DNA of 64,000 nucleotides from assembly GCA_037693485.1 (NCBI GenBank), contig CM075346.1, positions 122,314,001-122,378,000 of the forward strand. Reading direction: 5' to 3'. Shown one piece after another: positions 1 through 10,595 of this stretch (positions are counted from its first letter, which is position 1; each line of letters begins with the position of its first letter). Position numbers and translations under genes: made by a program. The notes below the pieces were generated by a model. It ran no database searches. It was given only the letters and a program-made list of their open reading frames with translations, and was not told the origin of the DNA. Origin of the DNA: Kitagawia praeruptora (lineage: Eukaryota > Streptophyta > Magnoliopsida > Apiales > Apiaceae).

Positions 1-843
1 TTACTAGAATCCATAGCAAAATCCATTAAAACCCCATGATAACGAATTAGCCCATAATTGACCTAATTGTCATCATGGGTTCTATTGAAAACATAATTCT
101 AAAATAAACAAGTAAAAATAGAGAAGAAGAAATAAGGTTTAGAATTAAATCCCCACAATAGAAGAATACAAAGGGTTCAAGAATAATCCTTGCTTGTCAC
201 TAGCTTGGAGGAATTCCTTCTCCTTTTCTCTCTTCCCAAGAACTAGGTTATAATACGTAACGTGTGTCCGATGATTACAAGGGTTGGATGTTGATATAGG
301 CTTTTCCTCCCTCTTGCCCAATAAGAAAAATACCTTAAATACAACTAGAAATCGATTTTTGTGTCAAAAACCACTTAAAATACAATTTCAGATCGAATAA
401 GGGCAAAACTGGAAAATCAGCACGACCCCGAGCACTTTGCTCAAGAATTGGCGCAGTGTGCTCAAGCAAAATCTGCTCCCTGGCGCAGACTGCTCAAGAA
501 CGGCGCAGTCTGCCCAGGCTACTTCTGGTCACGTTTTTTTCTCCTTCGTTTTTTAGCTTTTTCTCCTTCGTTTTTGCTCCGTTTGCTCCCGTTCTTTTTG
601 CGTTCTCTTCCACTTTCAATCCTCTATGCTTGGAATCCTCATGGTGAACCATAACAAGACTCCATTCTATATTATTAAGCCCGAATCCAACTCCAAAAGT
701 GACGGAAACAACGATCTTAATCAACATTATTCCAACCCTGCACAATTAAACAAAACACATCAAAACTACCAAAATCTTGAGGTCAAAGCAATCAATTTAA
801 GCCGATTTAGAATGTTCCAAGTGGATATAAAATCCACTTATCA
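1..843 (-). repeat. Partial 3' LTR of Athila-type gypsy element
   Basis: This stretch repeats 4682-5524 at a constant offset of 4681 bases, with no difference I could find over 843 bp. The element reads on the minus strand, so this is its 3' LTR. It begins, in element sense, with TGATAAGTGG at 843, directly after a purine tract. The remaining roughly 696 bp of this LTR lie outside the window. Short open frames inside it occur identically in both copies and are not genes. Confidence 0.93.
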
Positions 844-860
844 CACCCCCAAACTTAAAC
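844..860 (-). promoter_or_regulatory. Polypurine tract of Athila-like element
   Basis: Read on the minus strand, an AGTTTGGGGGTG-type purine run lies immediately before the LTR start TGATAAGTGG. This is the plus-strand primer position. Confidence 0.75.
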
Positions 861-2441
861 TGATGCTTGTCCTCAAGCATATACAACTACAACTAACTAA
901 CTAATTAGTACCACTTCCGTAGGTGATCACGGTTGCATTTGGCATATGCAACAAGCCCTTTAAACCCCTAGGCAGCCCTAGTGGACGAGAAAGGTCTCGT
1001 GAGGGCCTATAGCGAATGTACCCACAAAATCCATTTAACCTAATGCAATGCAAATGCATGAATGCAACTAATATGAAAAAAAATGCAAAGACCCCCTTCA
1101 AACTCACCAAAACCAACTAACAAGCAAATATCTCGACGAATGCAACAAATCCAAGCAGAGCTCGACTAAGTCCCCGTATACTAACAATACATGAACAGAA
1201 ACGTGCGTGTGTGCAATGCTCATCAGAAATACCCCCAGAACTAGGTCAAAAATCATACATGCTTTCCGTCAAGACAATCACAGGTTTATAACTAGAATAG
1301 ACTGTAGACACTCCATAACCTAGGAACACCTCCACCCTTATCCAAGGTAGACAGAAACTCATGCTTTATTACTATACTACGACACTACATATACAATAAG
1401 CATGCTTATTTAACCGTGCAATGAATGAGACCCCAAAAGGCTTATACAATAATACCCATGTAGCGAGTGTTGGGTCAGTGGATCCCAGACTATAAAGCCT
1501 TAGGTCACTAGGACTAAGTCCCCTCAGACTTAATTACTCGAGTATTAAAGAGCTCACTCTGGTTAATTTTGCATTAACAAACAACACTTGACTCTTTTTT
1601 TCTTTTTTTCTTTTTTTTTCTTTTATATTTTTTTTCTTTTTTTTTTTCGCAATCTGGAATGAGCCTTTCTCATTTCCAACCCTAGACTACTCATATAAAT
1701 ATGAGCTGGCTACTAGCCATTTGACGCCTAGCCTTTATTGACAAATATTAACAACTAGCATGAAAATTCCTGGTTTCCCCCAAACTTAGACTTTAATGCT
1801 CCTACGCTATAAAGGGAATAACGAAAATTCTAAATATAAACAAGTGATTAAATCTCAAAACATCCCACAGGCATGACCCTAACCTAGCCCAACAGCACCC
1901 CAATGAGACTGTGTAATAAATTTTGTTCCCGTAACATGCAAGTCAATTTCATAGAAACTATAAATCAGCCCTCTACTCATCATCATCACACCCAAATCAA
2001 CATCCACCTATCAATCAGAATCAGCTCGTCCTAAGGGATCATGAAATATGCATGCCATGAAAATGCAACTAAATGAAAACTCACATGGTATACGACAATA
2101 AAACAAAATGTCCTATATGAACACACGTAGATAATACGAACATAACAATCATGCATGAACTATCACTACTATGCAACATGATATCCTATATGACCACAAA
2201 ATACAACAATACATACAACTACTATCCCCCAAATCACCCCCAAACTTAAAAATTGCAATGTCCTCATTGAAGATAAATTAAAAGGGTACAAGAGATACTC
2301 CCCTACACGCCGGCATCTCCACCCCCCTCGGGTGGTGTGTCTGGTGGTGGATAGACGTGGTGCGCTCCAACACAACTGTTGTTTTATTCGAAAGCATGAA
2401 ATCATGGGTTGCCTCCCACGAAGCGCCTTTCTTTAACGTCT

Positions 2442-3878
2442 TTAGCTAGACTTGGCCACAATTTTCCTCTTGAAAATTTTCTGCACCGCATCTCTATAAG
2501 GCCATTTAATGATCTTTTCTGGAGCGACATCTTCAACGACAAGCTTTACCCGTTTTCGCTCCTCACAAGATCTCTTAACAACATTCTCCCGCCTACCTGA
2601 AAAGTTAGCAGCAATAACAATAGCAAGCAAAGGATTTGAATTACAAGAAACATACCCCAGATGAACTAGCAATGTTTTGAGCTCGAGTTCGGGAGCTCCT
2701 TCAATTGATGGCTTAAGGCGCACCTGAGAATTCCAGAGATCTTCCACTCCAAGCAACTTATGTGGAATATGTAGCCCCATTAACCAAGGCACTGTAATCC
2801 TCAGTTGGTCATACTTTTCCTTCTCCGTGTCATACTTTTTACTCTGCCTTGCATCAACCAATTTCAAGCTAAAACACTCCTCATCCTCCGCCGTCAAATT
2901 CATGGCTAGAGTTTGCTTCTGAAGCCTCTGTGGATATGGAGGAGGAAAATCGATTTGGACGATCTCTGTAGTCTTCTCCGGAGTAGATTTGTCAACATGA
3001 GTGATGCTCTTTTCCTCTTCGGCCTCCAACTGGTCGAAGTCAGATTGCAACGGAGCGGCATTCAACAACTGAACATGCTCTCCTAATTCATCATCTTCCA
3101 CACTGAGACCCTCTTCATCCTTCGAAGGAAATAACATAGCCGCTTGAGCCTTGGAATTTTCTTGATCTTGGGCTGATTCTTCAAAATTTTGAGATTGCAA
3201 AGGAAGTGGTTGCGGCTGATTATTCAGAATCGAATTTTCTGGACATTCTGAATTTTCTGATTGGTTTGCCTCCGACTCTGCTTCCTTATCAGCTTCATGT
3301 TCTGCTTCTTCCCAATCTTTGCCCTTAGACTCTCCTTCATGAACTACGATCATGGTCTCACCCGTGGCTAAGAAAGGCCAGTCAAGACTGATAGGAAGGT
3401 TCTTGTCCTCCTCCTCTACAGCTAGGCCTTCTGTGTCACTTGCAATATGATTCAATGTTTGTAATGCATTTGCAATTTGACCAATCTGATCTCCTATTCT
3501 CTGGAGAGACAATGCATTGCTTTTAGCCATCAACCTCAATTCTTCTAATTCAGCTTCTTCGGTCGACTGTTGGATAGACCAAGTCTGAAATTGCTGCTGC
3601 TGAAATTCAGGAGGTTGAAAGTGTTGATGCACTGGGGCATACTGATGCTGAAATTGTTGCCCCTGTTGCTGCTGAATTCCCCCTGGATTGTATGGCTCAT
3701 CTTCAAACTGCTGATTTTGGAGCGGGTAGGATGGATATTGGAATTGCTCCATACCACTCTGATTGTAGTCCCAGCTGAAATTTGGCCGGTTTCTGTTATA
3801 CTCACATTGATGAGTGTAATGTCCACCTACACACAGCTCACAAACAATTACGAATTCCTGCTCCCAATAATCCATCAA
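2442..3878 (-). CDS. Truncated gag-protease fusion ORF of the non-autonomous gypsy element
   Basis: The 478-residue frame is intact. Residues 13-25 form a CX2CX3HX4C zinc knuckle (C13, C16, H20, C25), as in the nucleocapsid of Athila/Tat gag. A Gln-rich segment (about 54-105), a long acidic low-complexity stretch, the FPPPYPQRLQKQ block (311-322) and a PFLATG remnant (168-173) follow; such blocks surround the gag end and protease in Athila polyproteins. Residues 390-402 (PSIEGAPELEL) match the stretch just before reverse transcriptase. The capsid core and a catalytic DTG/DSG protease triad are missing, so it can be neither a full capsid nor an active protease. The ORF has stayed open in an element with identical LTRs, so it may still be translated, perhaps as an RNA-binding helper. 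The lineage is clear; any function is inferred. Confidence 0.7.
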   Translation of the reverse strand: MMDYWEQEFVIVCELCVGGHYTHQCEYNRNRPNFSWDYNQSGMEQFQYPSYPLQNQQFEDEPYNPGGIQQQQGQQFQHQYAPVHQHFQPPEFQQQQFQTWSIQQSTEEAELEELRLMAKSNALSLQRIGDQIGQIANALQTLNHIASDTEGLAVEEEDKNLPISLDWPFLATGETMIVVHEGESKGKDWEEAEHEADKEAESEANQSENSECPENSILNNQPQPLPLQSQNFEESAQDQENSKAQAAMLFPSKDEEGLSVEDDELGEHVQLLNAAPLQSDFDQLEAEEEKSITHVDKSTPEKTTEIVQIDFPPPYPQRLQKQTLAMNLTAEDEECFSLKLVDARQSKKYDTEKEKYDQLRITVPWLMGLHIPHKLLGVEDLWNSQVRLKPSIEGAPELELKTLLVHLGYVSCNSNPLLAIVIAANFSGRRENVVKRSCEERKRVKLVVEDVAPEKIIKWPYRDAVQKIFKRKIVAKSS

Positions 3879-3961
3879 ATAAAAAGAAAAAAAACGTCCG
3901 AGTCAGTGAATTTAACCCAAACTGATGACAAGATCATAAACTAAACAAACAATGAACCGAG

Positions 3962-3979
3962 TCCCCGGCAGCGGCGCCA
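3962..3979 (-). promoter_or_regulatory. tRNA-Asp-type primer binding site
   Basis: On the minus strand this reads TGGCGCCGCTGCCGGGGA, matching the 3' end of plant tRNA-Asp with one apparent mismatch. It lies a few bases inside the 5' LTR, the usual place in Athila/Tat elements. Confidence 0.85.
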
Positions 3980-3985
3980 AAAACT

Positions 3986-5524
3986 TGTTCGCACTTATTC
4001 ACGCAAGAGAACGTGGTCAACAAGTAATATAGAGTAAATAGGATTCGTTCCCACAGAGACTCAAATTGTTCGTTATGTTCACTTATGCACCAGCTTATGA
4101 TTTACACTCACTGCTAAGACAATCACAATATTGGTTTGATTTAACTAATGATTAATTACCAACTAAGCCAATTACGAGGAAATAACTTAACTTTAACTTT
4201 ATAATAAACAAACATGGGATTTCAATTTCATTTACTACTTCATCTAGAATCTTATGTCCTTTAGCCTAGCATGTGACCGAGTTGATTACTGATTAGATGC
4301 ACTAAACTGATACATACCAACTTTCGTTGTGCATATACCATCCTACTGATCATCCACAATTGATAGAAGTCACGTAGTCACCAAATATGTGTAGTCCCTA
4401 TATGTCTATAGCAATTGAACACATACCGGTTGAGAATCAAGCACCCATTAAACCACATAGTTGATGCAAGACGGTTAGAATTATATCACAAATTAATACA
4501 TGTTTTTCACATGCAAAAACCTATGCTAGCATGAATTGTTCTAAACCCTAGATCCACTTTCGCATTCACTAGGATTAAACAAACAATTACAAGTGTTCGC
4601 GACGCACTTATAACGAATAAGCATAAACATACTAGGCAATCAATACGTACAATCACACACCAAGGCATAATTAACACTCAATTACTAGAATCCATAGCAA
4701 AATCCATTAAAACCCCATGATAACGAATTAGCCCATAATTGACCTAATTGTCATCATGGGTTCTATTGAAAACATAATTCTAAAATAAACAAGTAAAAAT
4801 AGAGAAGAAGAAATAAGGTTTAGAATTAAATCCCCACAATAGAAGAATACAAAGGGTTCAAGAATAATCCTTGCTTGTCACTAGCTTGGAGGAATTCCTT
4901 CTCCTTTTCTCTCTTCCCAAGAACTAGGTTATAATACGTAACGTGTGTCCGATGATTACAAGGGTTGGATGTTGATATAGGCTTTTCCTCCCTCTTGCCC
5001 AATAAGAAAAATACCTTAAATACAACTAGAAATCGATTTTTGTGTCAAAAACCACTTAAAATACAATTTCAGATCGAATAAGGGCAAAACTGGAAAATCA
5101 GCACGACCCCGAGCACTTTGCTCAAGAATTGGCGCAGTGTGCTCAAGCAAAATCTGCTCCCTGGCGCAGACTGCTCAAGAACGGCGCAGTCTGCCCAGGC
5201 TACTTCTGGTCACGTTTTTTTCTCCTTCGTTTTTTAGCTTTTTCTCCTTCGTTTTTGCTCCGTTTGCTCCCGTTCTTTTTGCGTTCTCTTCCACTTTCAA
5301 TCCTCTATGCTTGGAATCCTCATGGTGAACCATAACAAGACTCCATTCTATATTATTAAGCCCGAATCCAACTCCAAAAGTGACGGAAACAACGATCTTA
5401 ATCAACATTATTCCAACCCTGCACAATTAAACAAAACACATCAAAACTACCAAAATCTTGAGGTCAAAGCAATCAATTTAAGCCGATTTAGAATGTTCCA
5501 AGTGGATATAAAATCCACTTATCA
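3986..5524 (-). repeat. 5' LTR of Athila-type gypsy element, 1539 bp
   Basis: The LTR is bounded by TGTTCGC at 3986 and TTATCA at 5524, giving TG...CA in element sense. Its last 843 bp equal the partial LTR at the window start. The U3 part has a pyrimidine-rich tract (about 5210-5290) and repeated GCGCAG/CTGC blocks (about 5110-5205). The target duplication cannot be checked because the other flank is outside the window. Confidence 0.9.
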
Positions 5525-5877
5525 CTCTAGCTCTGGCTCGGGCTTCAGGCACTGGCTTCTGGCTCTGGACTGTTTCGCTCTCGATCTCTCTTCTTCTTCG
5601 TCCCCAGTAATTTATGTCTCCAAGCGGTTTTTCAAGGGCTCAATGGCCTACCTCAACATAATTTGGTGGACTTCAAAAGTAGAGTCGAGGCACAATATAT
5701 CAACTTGGTTATGCAAGTTGTTCAAATACTCACATAGCTCAAACTAAGCTAAGCATGAGTACTCAATCACTTCAATGGAGTGACCTATCAACTTCAATCA
5801 TGGCAATTACTTCCATGTAAATGATGGCAATGACTTCCATCTTCAATCAGTTTCTTCGACATTACTATCTGATGCCT
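5525..5877. other. Flanking sequence, no confident gene
   Basis: This is mixed unique sequence next to the Athila insertion. A short plus-strand stretch near 5640-5745 reads like exon sequence in one frame, but I recognise no family. No terminal repeats are visible. Confidence 0.4.
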
Positions 5878-6735
5878 TCATATTTGGATCAGTCTAGAAA
5901 GGCTGTCAACATTCAGTTCAACATTCCTACAGTCAGTCCTACACAGGCCAACACCGCCTGGATCAGTACCATGAGGTAACTTTGATGAAGATGCAACCTC
6001 AGCTTGTTTCTCGCTGATCAGCTTCAAATTATCAATAACAAGATCTAACTGTCTTGATGACGCAGCTGGAGCATCAGGACCCGCAGAACCAGCAACAAAA
6101 GACTGCAAGATTACCAGTGCATTTGTAGCACTTAAAGCTGCAAACAATTCGGGAAGAAGCTTTATCTCTTCAACAAGCCGAGTTAATATGTCTATAAGGC
6201 TAGAGATCTGCTCACTGCTCCTTGGGCACTGCCTGATGATGATGCTTCTGATTTCACTGTATTTAGAACACCAGGTTCTCTGGATATCCCATCCAGTGTC
6301 GGTAACTGGCTTCCCATAAAAGTCAAAGACCCTTCAATATTAGCACCAAGAACAGTAGTACCTCTCAGAACAGAGATACTCATCCCAGAACTACAGTGAG
6401 CCATAAATCTGTTACTATTTACAGCATAGTCATCTGCAGAACTTCGCAAACCCCTGTGCTCACCAATCCCTTCACTTTTAACCCAGTTAGGCACTTGCAC
6501 ACCAAAGTCTAAAGTAGCTCCACTCCCTTCTGAACCTTCTCTAGCTGGAGCTATATATCCCTGACTGTATATACCTTGTGTAAAGTCATCTGGTTTGCAG
6601 TTAATAAAACTATTGTGTGTCTGATCAGTATGAGAATTCAGACATATTTTTCCATAGGATGATGTGATTAGATCGACTCTATCATTTGAACCAGCTCGAT
6701 GAAAACAATGCCTCGGACTCGTGCTTCGACTTCTA
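5878..6735 (-). pseudogene. Unrecognised host gene fragment with a frameshift
   Basis: On the minus strand a frame stays open from about 6735 to the stop at 6192; its only listed start is a non-ATG codon at 6500. Near 6205 the coding signal moves to another frame and continues to 5878. Together they give about 280 residues of non-repetitive sequence. The N-terminal part is Ser/Gly-rich. The C-terminal part is helical and Leu-rich (LVEEIKLLPELFAALSATNA, then a region ending RNVELNVDSLSRLIQI). I do not recognise the protein. The frameshift, the lack of an ATG-led start and the abrupt junction with a GBPL3-like piece on the opposite strand suggest a broken copy, or exons whose boundaries I cannot place. 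Confidence 0.5.
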
Positions 6736-6761
6736 TTTAATGTTCAAATGCGATACAGAGC

Positions 6762-7626
6762 ATGGAAAAGGAACTCAGAGCAGCTTGCAATGGTTCTGAT
6801 GCCAAAGTAGATAATGTCATCAAGGTTCTAGAAGGCCTTTTATCTAAATATGAAGCTTCCTCTCATGGTCCAGAAAAATGGCGAAAGTGGACTGTTTTCT
6901 TGCAACAAAGTTTAGAAGGTCCAGTTCTTGACCTTATCAAGAAGCAAATGGATCGTATTGGAAATGAAAAGAGTTCCATCATGTTGAAGTGCCGTTCAAT
7001 TGAAGATAAAATGGGATTACTTAACAAGCAACTAGAAGCTAGTGAAAAGTATAAATCCGAATACTTGATACGGTACGAGAATGCTATAACTGACAAGAAG
7101 AGGATCTCGGATGTATGAACCGCATTTCCAGTCTGCAGAGCAAATGTAGTTCGTTGGAAGAGAGATGTTCTAGCTTATCAAAGGCTGTAGATTCAGCTCG
7201 GCATGATGGAATGGAATGGAAAAGAAAGTTCGAAAACCTTCTATCAAAGCAGAAAGCAGAGGAAGACCAGTCAGTTCTGAACTTGCGATTCTTAGGTCCA
7301 GGAGCAGTGCTGCTGAGGCGAGATTGGCTGCTGCTCAAGAACAGAGTATATCTGCTCAAGACGAGGCAGGAGAATGGAAAAGGAAATATGATATTGCTGT
7401 TAGAGAAGCAAAAAATGCTCTTGAGAAGGCAGCAGCTGTGCAAGAACGCTCAAACAAACAAACACAACTAAGGGAAGATGCTCTGAGAGATGAATTTTCT
7501 GTTGTACTTGCCGATAAGGAGGACGAAATAAAAGATAAGTCAGCAAAGATTGAACGTGCTGAACAGAGAGTGACAACTTTAAGTTTGGAGATAATATTTA
7601 TCAGTGACAAATTATCAAACACTTAG
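6762..7626 (+). pseudogene. Guanylate-binding protein-like (GBPL3-type) coiled-coil fragment, frameshifted
   Basis: Three successive plus-strand frames (6762-7118, about 7115-7275, about 7270-7626) together resemble the helical C-terminal part of plant GBPL3-type large GTPases. Recognisable blocks are FLQQSLEGPVLDLIKKQMDR, CRSIEDKMGLLNKQLEASEK, LQSKCSSLEERCSSLSK and AAVQERSNKQTQLREDALR. In plants these dynamin-like GTPases help organise defence-gene condensates in the nucleus. The GTPase domain is absent, so this piece cannot bind GTP. Frame changes near 7110 and 7275 and the loss of homology after about 7590 mark it as a pseudogene. The sequence beyond 7627 belongs to the copia remnant. The family call rests on remembered sequence and is fairly secure. 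Confidence 0.75.
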
Positions 7627-7714
7627 AGAGCATAAATTTGTTTGAGTAATTTTACAATGAGAGAGATGGATTCAAACTACAATGCGGAAGAAATCAGGAG
7701 CCTCGAAGATCGGT

Positions 7715-8082
7715 GGTTCTGATACCATGATAACTTTTATAGATTTATAATCAAAGACAGATAATTATAGAACAAAGGGATGAACAAAAAGATAAAATAT
7801 ATACAAATAGGTAAAGGGTGAATACATTAAAAGATTACATTGCGTTGATCTTGTGTCAAATAAAGTTAAGTGGGGTTATATATAGCCCAATATCCTATCA
7901 CTACAATGACTAAAATACCCTCATATTTTATTCCTTAATACTATGCCAGGAGGAAAATGACATTGTCAAAATTAAATAAACTTGACTACACTGTTTTTAC
8001 AGATTTTTGTAGTATTATACACCCGTCCTTCCTAGAATATTTTCGTGTTATAGTGGGAGTATTTTCTGTTTATATACCAACA
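7715..8082 (-). mobile_element. Stranded copia LTR with primer binding site
   Basis: On the minus strand an LTR runs from TGTTGGTATATAAACAG at 8082 to ...TTATCA at 7728 (355 bp), followed by TGGTATCAGAACC, a tRNA-Met-type primer site at about 7715-7727. About 100 bp of leader follow before GBPL3-like sequence. No partner LTR, gag or pol is present. It is a truncated 5' end of a copia element. Confidence 0.7.
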
Positions 8083-8113
8083 CTCTTTCTTACTCAAAAT
8101 CCAGGAGGAAAAT

Positions 8114-8118
8114 GATAT
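8114..8118. repeat. Target site duplication GATAT (left)
   Basis: GATAT directly precedes the TR-GAG element and is repeated directly after it at 10596-10600. Confidence 0.9.
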
Positions 8119-8320
8119 TGTCAAATACTAGAAGTCAAGACTAGCACATAAGTCAGGGGTTGGTTTAGTTAGGCATGAACAAAGTCATGGTTAGGCAAGA
8201 GTTAGTATTGAAGATTAAGGCTTCAATATCTCTATATATAGCCTAGCATTCCTCTTGTATTTTTTACATCAATACACAAGCTATAAGCTTGCCTCCTTCT
8301 CTCTTTCTCAGATTCTAACA
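8119..8320 (+). repeat. 5' LTR of TR-GAG element
   Basis: 202 bp, TGTCAAATAC...TTCTAACA. A TATA box (CTATATATAG, about 8231-8240) sits about 80 bp before the LTR end, so transcription should start within this LTR. Confidence 0.93.
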
Positions 8321-8332
8321 TGGTATCAGAGC
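8321..8332 (+). promoter_or_regulatory. tRNA-Met primer binding site
   Basis: TGGTATCAGAGC abuts the LTR end CTAACA. This is the usual copia minus-strand primer site. Confidence 0.9.
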
Positions 8333-8536
8333 ATGTGTGCTCCTAGGGAAACAAAACAGAAAGAAGATACCCAGAAACACACCCAGAAACAGAAAAAAAA
8401 CCCAGAACAAGCCTGCTGCCTCATCTGTCAAAAATATCGTTTTTCAAAACACAACCAAACAGAAATGTAAACATACCACAGTATAGTACACACACAGAGG
8501 AGCTCCCAGAAATTTTCAGATCTCAGAAACATCAGT

Positions 8537-8607
8537 GCACGCGCCTCCACGCGCCACCCCACGCGCGGCAAGCCGTCGCCACGCGCGGCACGCGCCGGCG
8601 CGTGGGG
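8537..8607 (+). repeat. CACGCGC motif cluster in TR-GAG leader
   Basis: About five CACGCGC/CCACGCGC units plus one inverted copy (GGCGCGTGG) lie within 70 bp, in otherwise AT-rich sequence. The block can fold into GC-rich hairpins in the element RNA. A packaging or dimerisation role is possible but not shown. Confidence 0.7.
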
Positions 8608-8910
8608 CACCTTCCGTCCAGAATTTGAAAAAACTTTTTCAGGGACTCTTAATCTCCTCCTAATTCCGAATCTATGTGTGGTAAAATTTCTTTAATCTGA
8701 GCAGTTTGATTTTTCTGTCCATTTTTCTGTTGTTTTTTTGTCAGAGTGTCTGTTTGTTTTTCTGTGGTTATTTCTGAGTTATGGGCTACTGACCAACTCA
8801 GATATATTGATACCGATTGTGTCTGTTTAGGTTGGTTTTAGCTATATGTGTTTAAAATAGAGGGCTATTAAAACAAGGGGCAGCTCTATCTGTGTTTTTG
8901 CAGCCTCTAT

Positions 8911-8986
8911 TTATTTTAAGTTGGCTATTTGTTTAAAGCCGTTATAGTTTATTTTAAGTTGGCTATTTGTTTAAAGCCGTTATAGT
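8911..8986 (+). repeat. Perfect 38 bp tandem duplication before gag
   Basis: A 38 bp unit at 8911-8948 is repeated exactly at 8949-8986, ending six bases before the gag ATG at 8992. The copies are identical, so the duplication is recent. Confidence 0.9.
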
Positions 8987-8991
8987 TCATC

Positions 8992-10086
8992 ATGCCTACC
9001 GACGCCGACGCACCAAAGGATGTTGCTACAAGTAACAGTAAATCCGGATTTCATAGTAACCCGTATGTGAATCCAAAATTTGATGGGAAGAATTTCTTGG
9101 AATGGTCCGAGTCTTGCACACTAGCACTTAAATCTCACCGGTTGATGAAATATGTCAACGGGAAGGCTAAAAAGCCCTTGGAAAGTGATATGAGCTTTGA
9201 TGATTGGGATAGCGAAAATGCCATGGTCAAGTCATGGTTGTTTAACTCCATGGATTTACGTATTCGTAAAAGCTATCTCTTTCTTGATACTGCGGAAGCC
9301 GTTTGGAATTCTATCTCTAGAACTTACTCATATTCGGGCAATATGGCTAAGCATTTCGAAGTAAAGCAGAAAATATGGGCTCTAACTCAAGGGGGGAAAG
9401 CATTGACCGAATATTATTCGGAACTTACATCACTATGGCAGGAGTCAGACCACTACACTGTGTTCGAGTGTAAACAGGCTGAAGACCAAGAGAAGTACCA
9501 AAGATTGGTACAAGAAGAAAGAGTGATGAAATTTCTTGCTGGACTGACAATAGAGTATGATTCAATCAAAAATCAACTCATTGGTCAGATTCCCTTTCCT
9601 ACAGTTGAGGAAGCACATGGACGAGTACAGCTAGAAGAGAGTCGTAAAGAAAGCATGACTCCGGTTGATACTGTGCCCGATCGATCAGCGCTTTTTACGA
9701 GAAGTGCTCATCATCAAGGCAACCCAGAACAGATAATTGCGAGTGAAAAAGATGTTATTCGGTGTGACTACTGTTATAAGTTAGGCCACACTCGTGATAC
9801 ATGTTTCACTTTGCATCCTCATCTCAGAACTCAAGGACGAGGAGGACGAGGCCGAGGTAGCTCATCCGGTAGAAGCTCAGGAAGAGGCACCCAATATAAT
9901 GCTCATCACACTACGTCTGGAGACCATGGTGACTCTACTACTTCAGCAACGGAAGCAATAAGTTCAACTGAACTCACTGCTCTCCGGCAGTTATTATCTC
10001 AAATGGAGACTAAACCACCAGGACCTTCTTCCGCCAATTCTGCTCATAAAGAATCAGGCGTCCAACAAAATGCCTGGCAGTGGTAA
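8992..10086 (+). CDS. Copia Gag polyprotein (UBN2-type), intact
   Basis: 364 residues from the first ATG after the leader. The N-terminal two-thirds is the UBN2/retrotran_gag fold of copia capsids (PYVNPKFDGKNFLEWSESC; WLFNSMDLRIRKSYLFLDTA; FLAGLTIEYDSIKNQLIGQ). A zinc knuckle CX2CX4HX4C (CDYCYKLGHTRDTC) follows near residue 258. Next come an RGG/RGRG basic tract and a Ser/Thr-rich tail. The capsid should assemble into cytoplasmic particles, with the knuckle and RGG tract binding RNA. The frame has no stop or shift and ends in TAA with no protease following, so this Gag would be released only by a protease from another element. It sits in the only element of the window that is complete and has an intact ORF. 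Confidence 0.92.
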   Translation: MPTDADAPKDVATSNSKSGFHSNPYVNPKFDGKNFLEWSESCTLALKSHRLMKYVNGKAKKPLESDMSFDDWDSENAMVKSWLFNSMDLRIRKSYLFLDTAEAVWNSISRTYSYSGNMAKHFEVKQKIWALTQGGKALTEYYSELTSLWQESDHYTVFECKQAEDQEKYQRLVQEERVMKFLAGLTIEYDSIKNQLIGQIPFPTVEEAHGRVQLEESRKESMTPVDTVPDRSALFTRSAHHQGNPEQIIASEKDVIRCDYCYKLGHTRDTCFTLHPHLRTQGRGGRGRGSSSGRSSGRGTQYNAHHTTSGDHGDSTTSATEAISSTELTALRQLLSQMETKPPGPSSANSAHKESGVQQNAWQW

Positions 10087-10393
10087 AGTGATTGGGTGGC
10101 CATCCATCCATCAAAATAAGGTGGACATCCACCAAGTACTAATTTGTTTATTTTCCTTAAAGTGATTGCAGGACTGACGACCTCCAGTCTTACGCCAGTC
10201 CTGACTGAGTTTTTGATATAGCTTGAAAAATACTGCGTGGTCGCGAAATCGACGATTCCCGGTATTCCCAAAAGGCTCCATTCCTACAGATGGGATTTGT
10301 TGGAAGCTTGAGTTATGCAGATATGCTACTAAGTGTTCCACTCTTCAATCCCATGATAGGTCATCCCAAGATGGGATTTCGAGTGAGGGGGCG

Positions 10394-10595
10394 TGTCAAA
10401 TACTAGAAGTCAAGACTAGCACATAAGTCAGGGGTTGGTTTAGTTAGGCATGAACAAAGTCATGGTTAGGCAAGAGTTAGTATTGAAGATTAAGGCTTCA
10501 ATATCTCTATATATAGCCTAGCATTCCTCTTGTATTTTTTACATCAATACACAAGCTATAAGCTTGCCTCCTTCTCTCTTTCTCAGATTCTAACA
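10394..10595 (+). repeat. 3' LTR of TR-GAG element
   Basis: 202 bp, apparently identical to 8119-8320. It is preceded by the purine run GAGTGAGGGGGCG and followed by the target duplication GATAT (10596-10600). Confidence 0.93.

Larger units (their letters stand above)
844..3985 (-). mobile_element. Internal region of non-autonomous Athila-like gypsy retrotransposon
   Basis: The region lies between two identical LTRs and reads on the minus strand. In element order it has a tRNA-Asp-type primer site beside the 5' LTR, one open frame with capsid/protease remnants, a 3' untranslated stretch of about 1.6 kb, and a polypurine tract (844-860, minus) beside the 3' LTR. At about 3.1 kb it is too short for a full gag-pol of this lineage, which needs about 5-6 kb. 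Reverse transcriptase core, RNase H and integrase are absent. The block GCGCTTCGTGGGAGGCAACC (about 2409-2436, minus), typical of sequence just after integrase in Athila/Tat elements, is still present. This implies an internal deletion joined the protease/RT border to the post-integrase region. It is likely mobilised in trans. Confidence 0.85.
8119..10595 (+). mobile_element. Complete gag-only copia retrotransposon (TR-GAG type)
   Basis: The element is 2477 bp long and flanked by GATAT on both sides. Two 202 bp LTRs (8119-8320 and 10394-10595) look identical base for base. Between them are a tRNA-Met primer site (TGGTATCAGAGC, 8321-8332), a leader of about 660 bp, one intact gag ORF (8992-10086) and a purine tract (10383-10393). 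There is no protease, integrase or reverse transcriptase. This matches the terminal-repeat retrotransposons with a GAG domain described in plants. Identical LTRs and a perfect target duplication mean recent insertion, so an autonomous copia partner must supply the enzymes in trans. Confidence 0.93.

Noticed and set aside
448..904. Small ORFs in the Athila-like LTR, repeated at 5129-5747
   Set aside because: They are copies of LTR sequence, overlap each other on both strands and have no recognisable domain.
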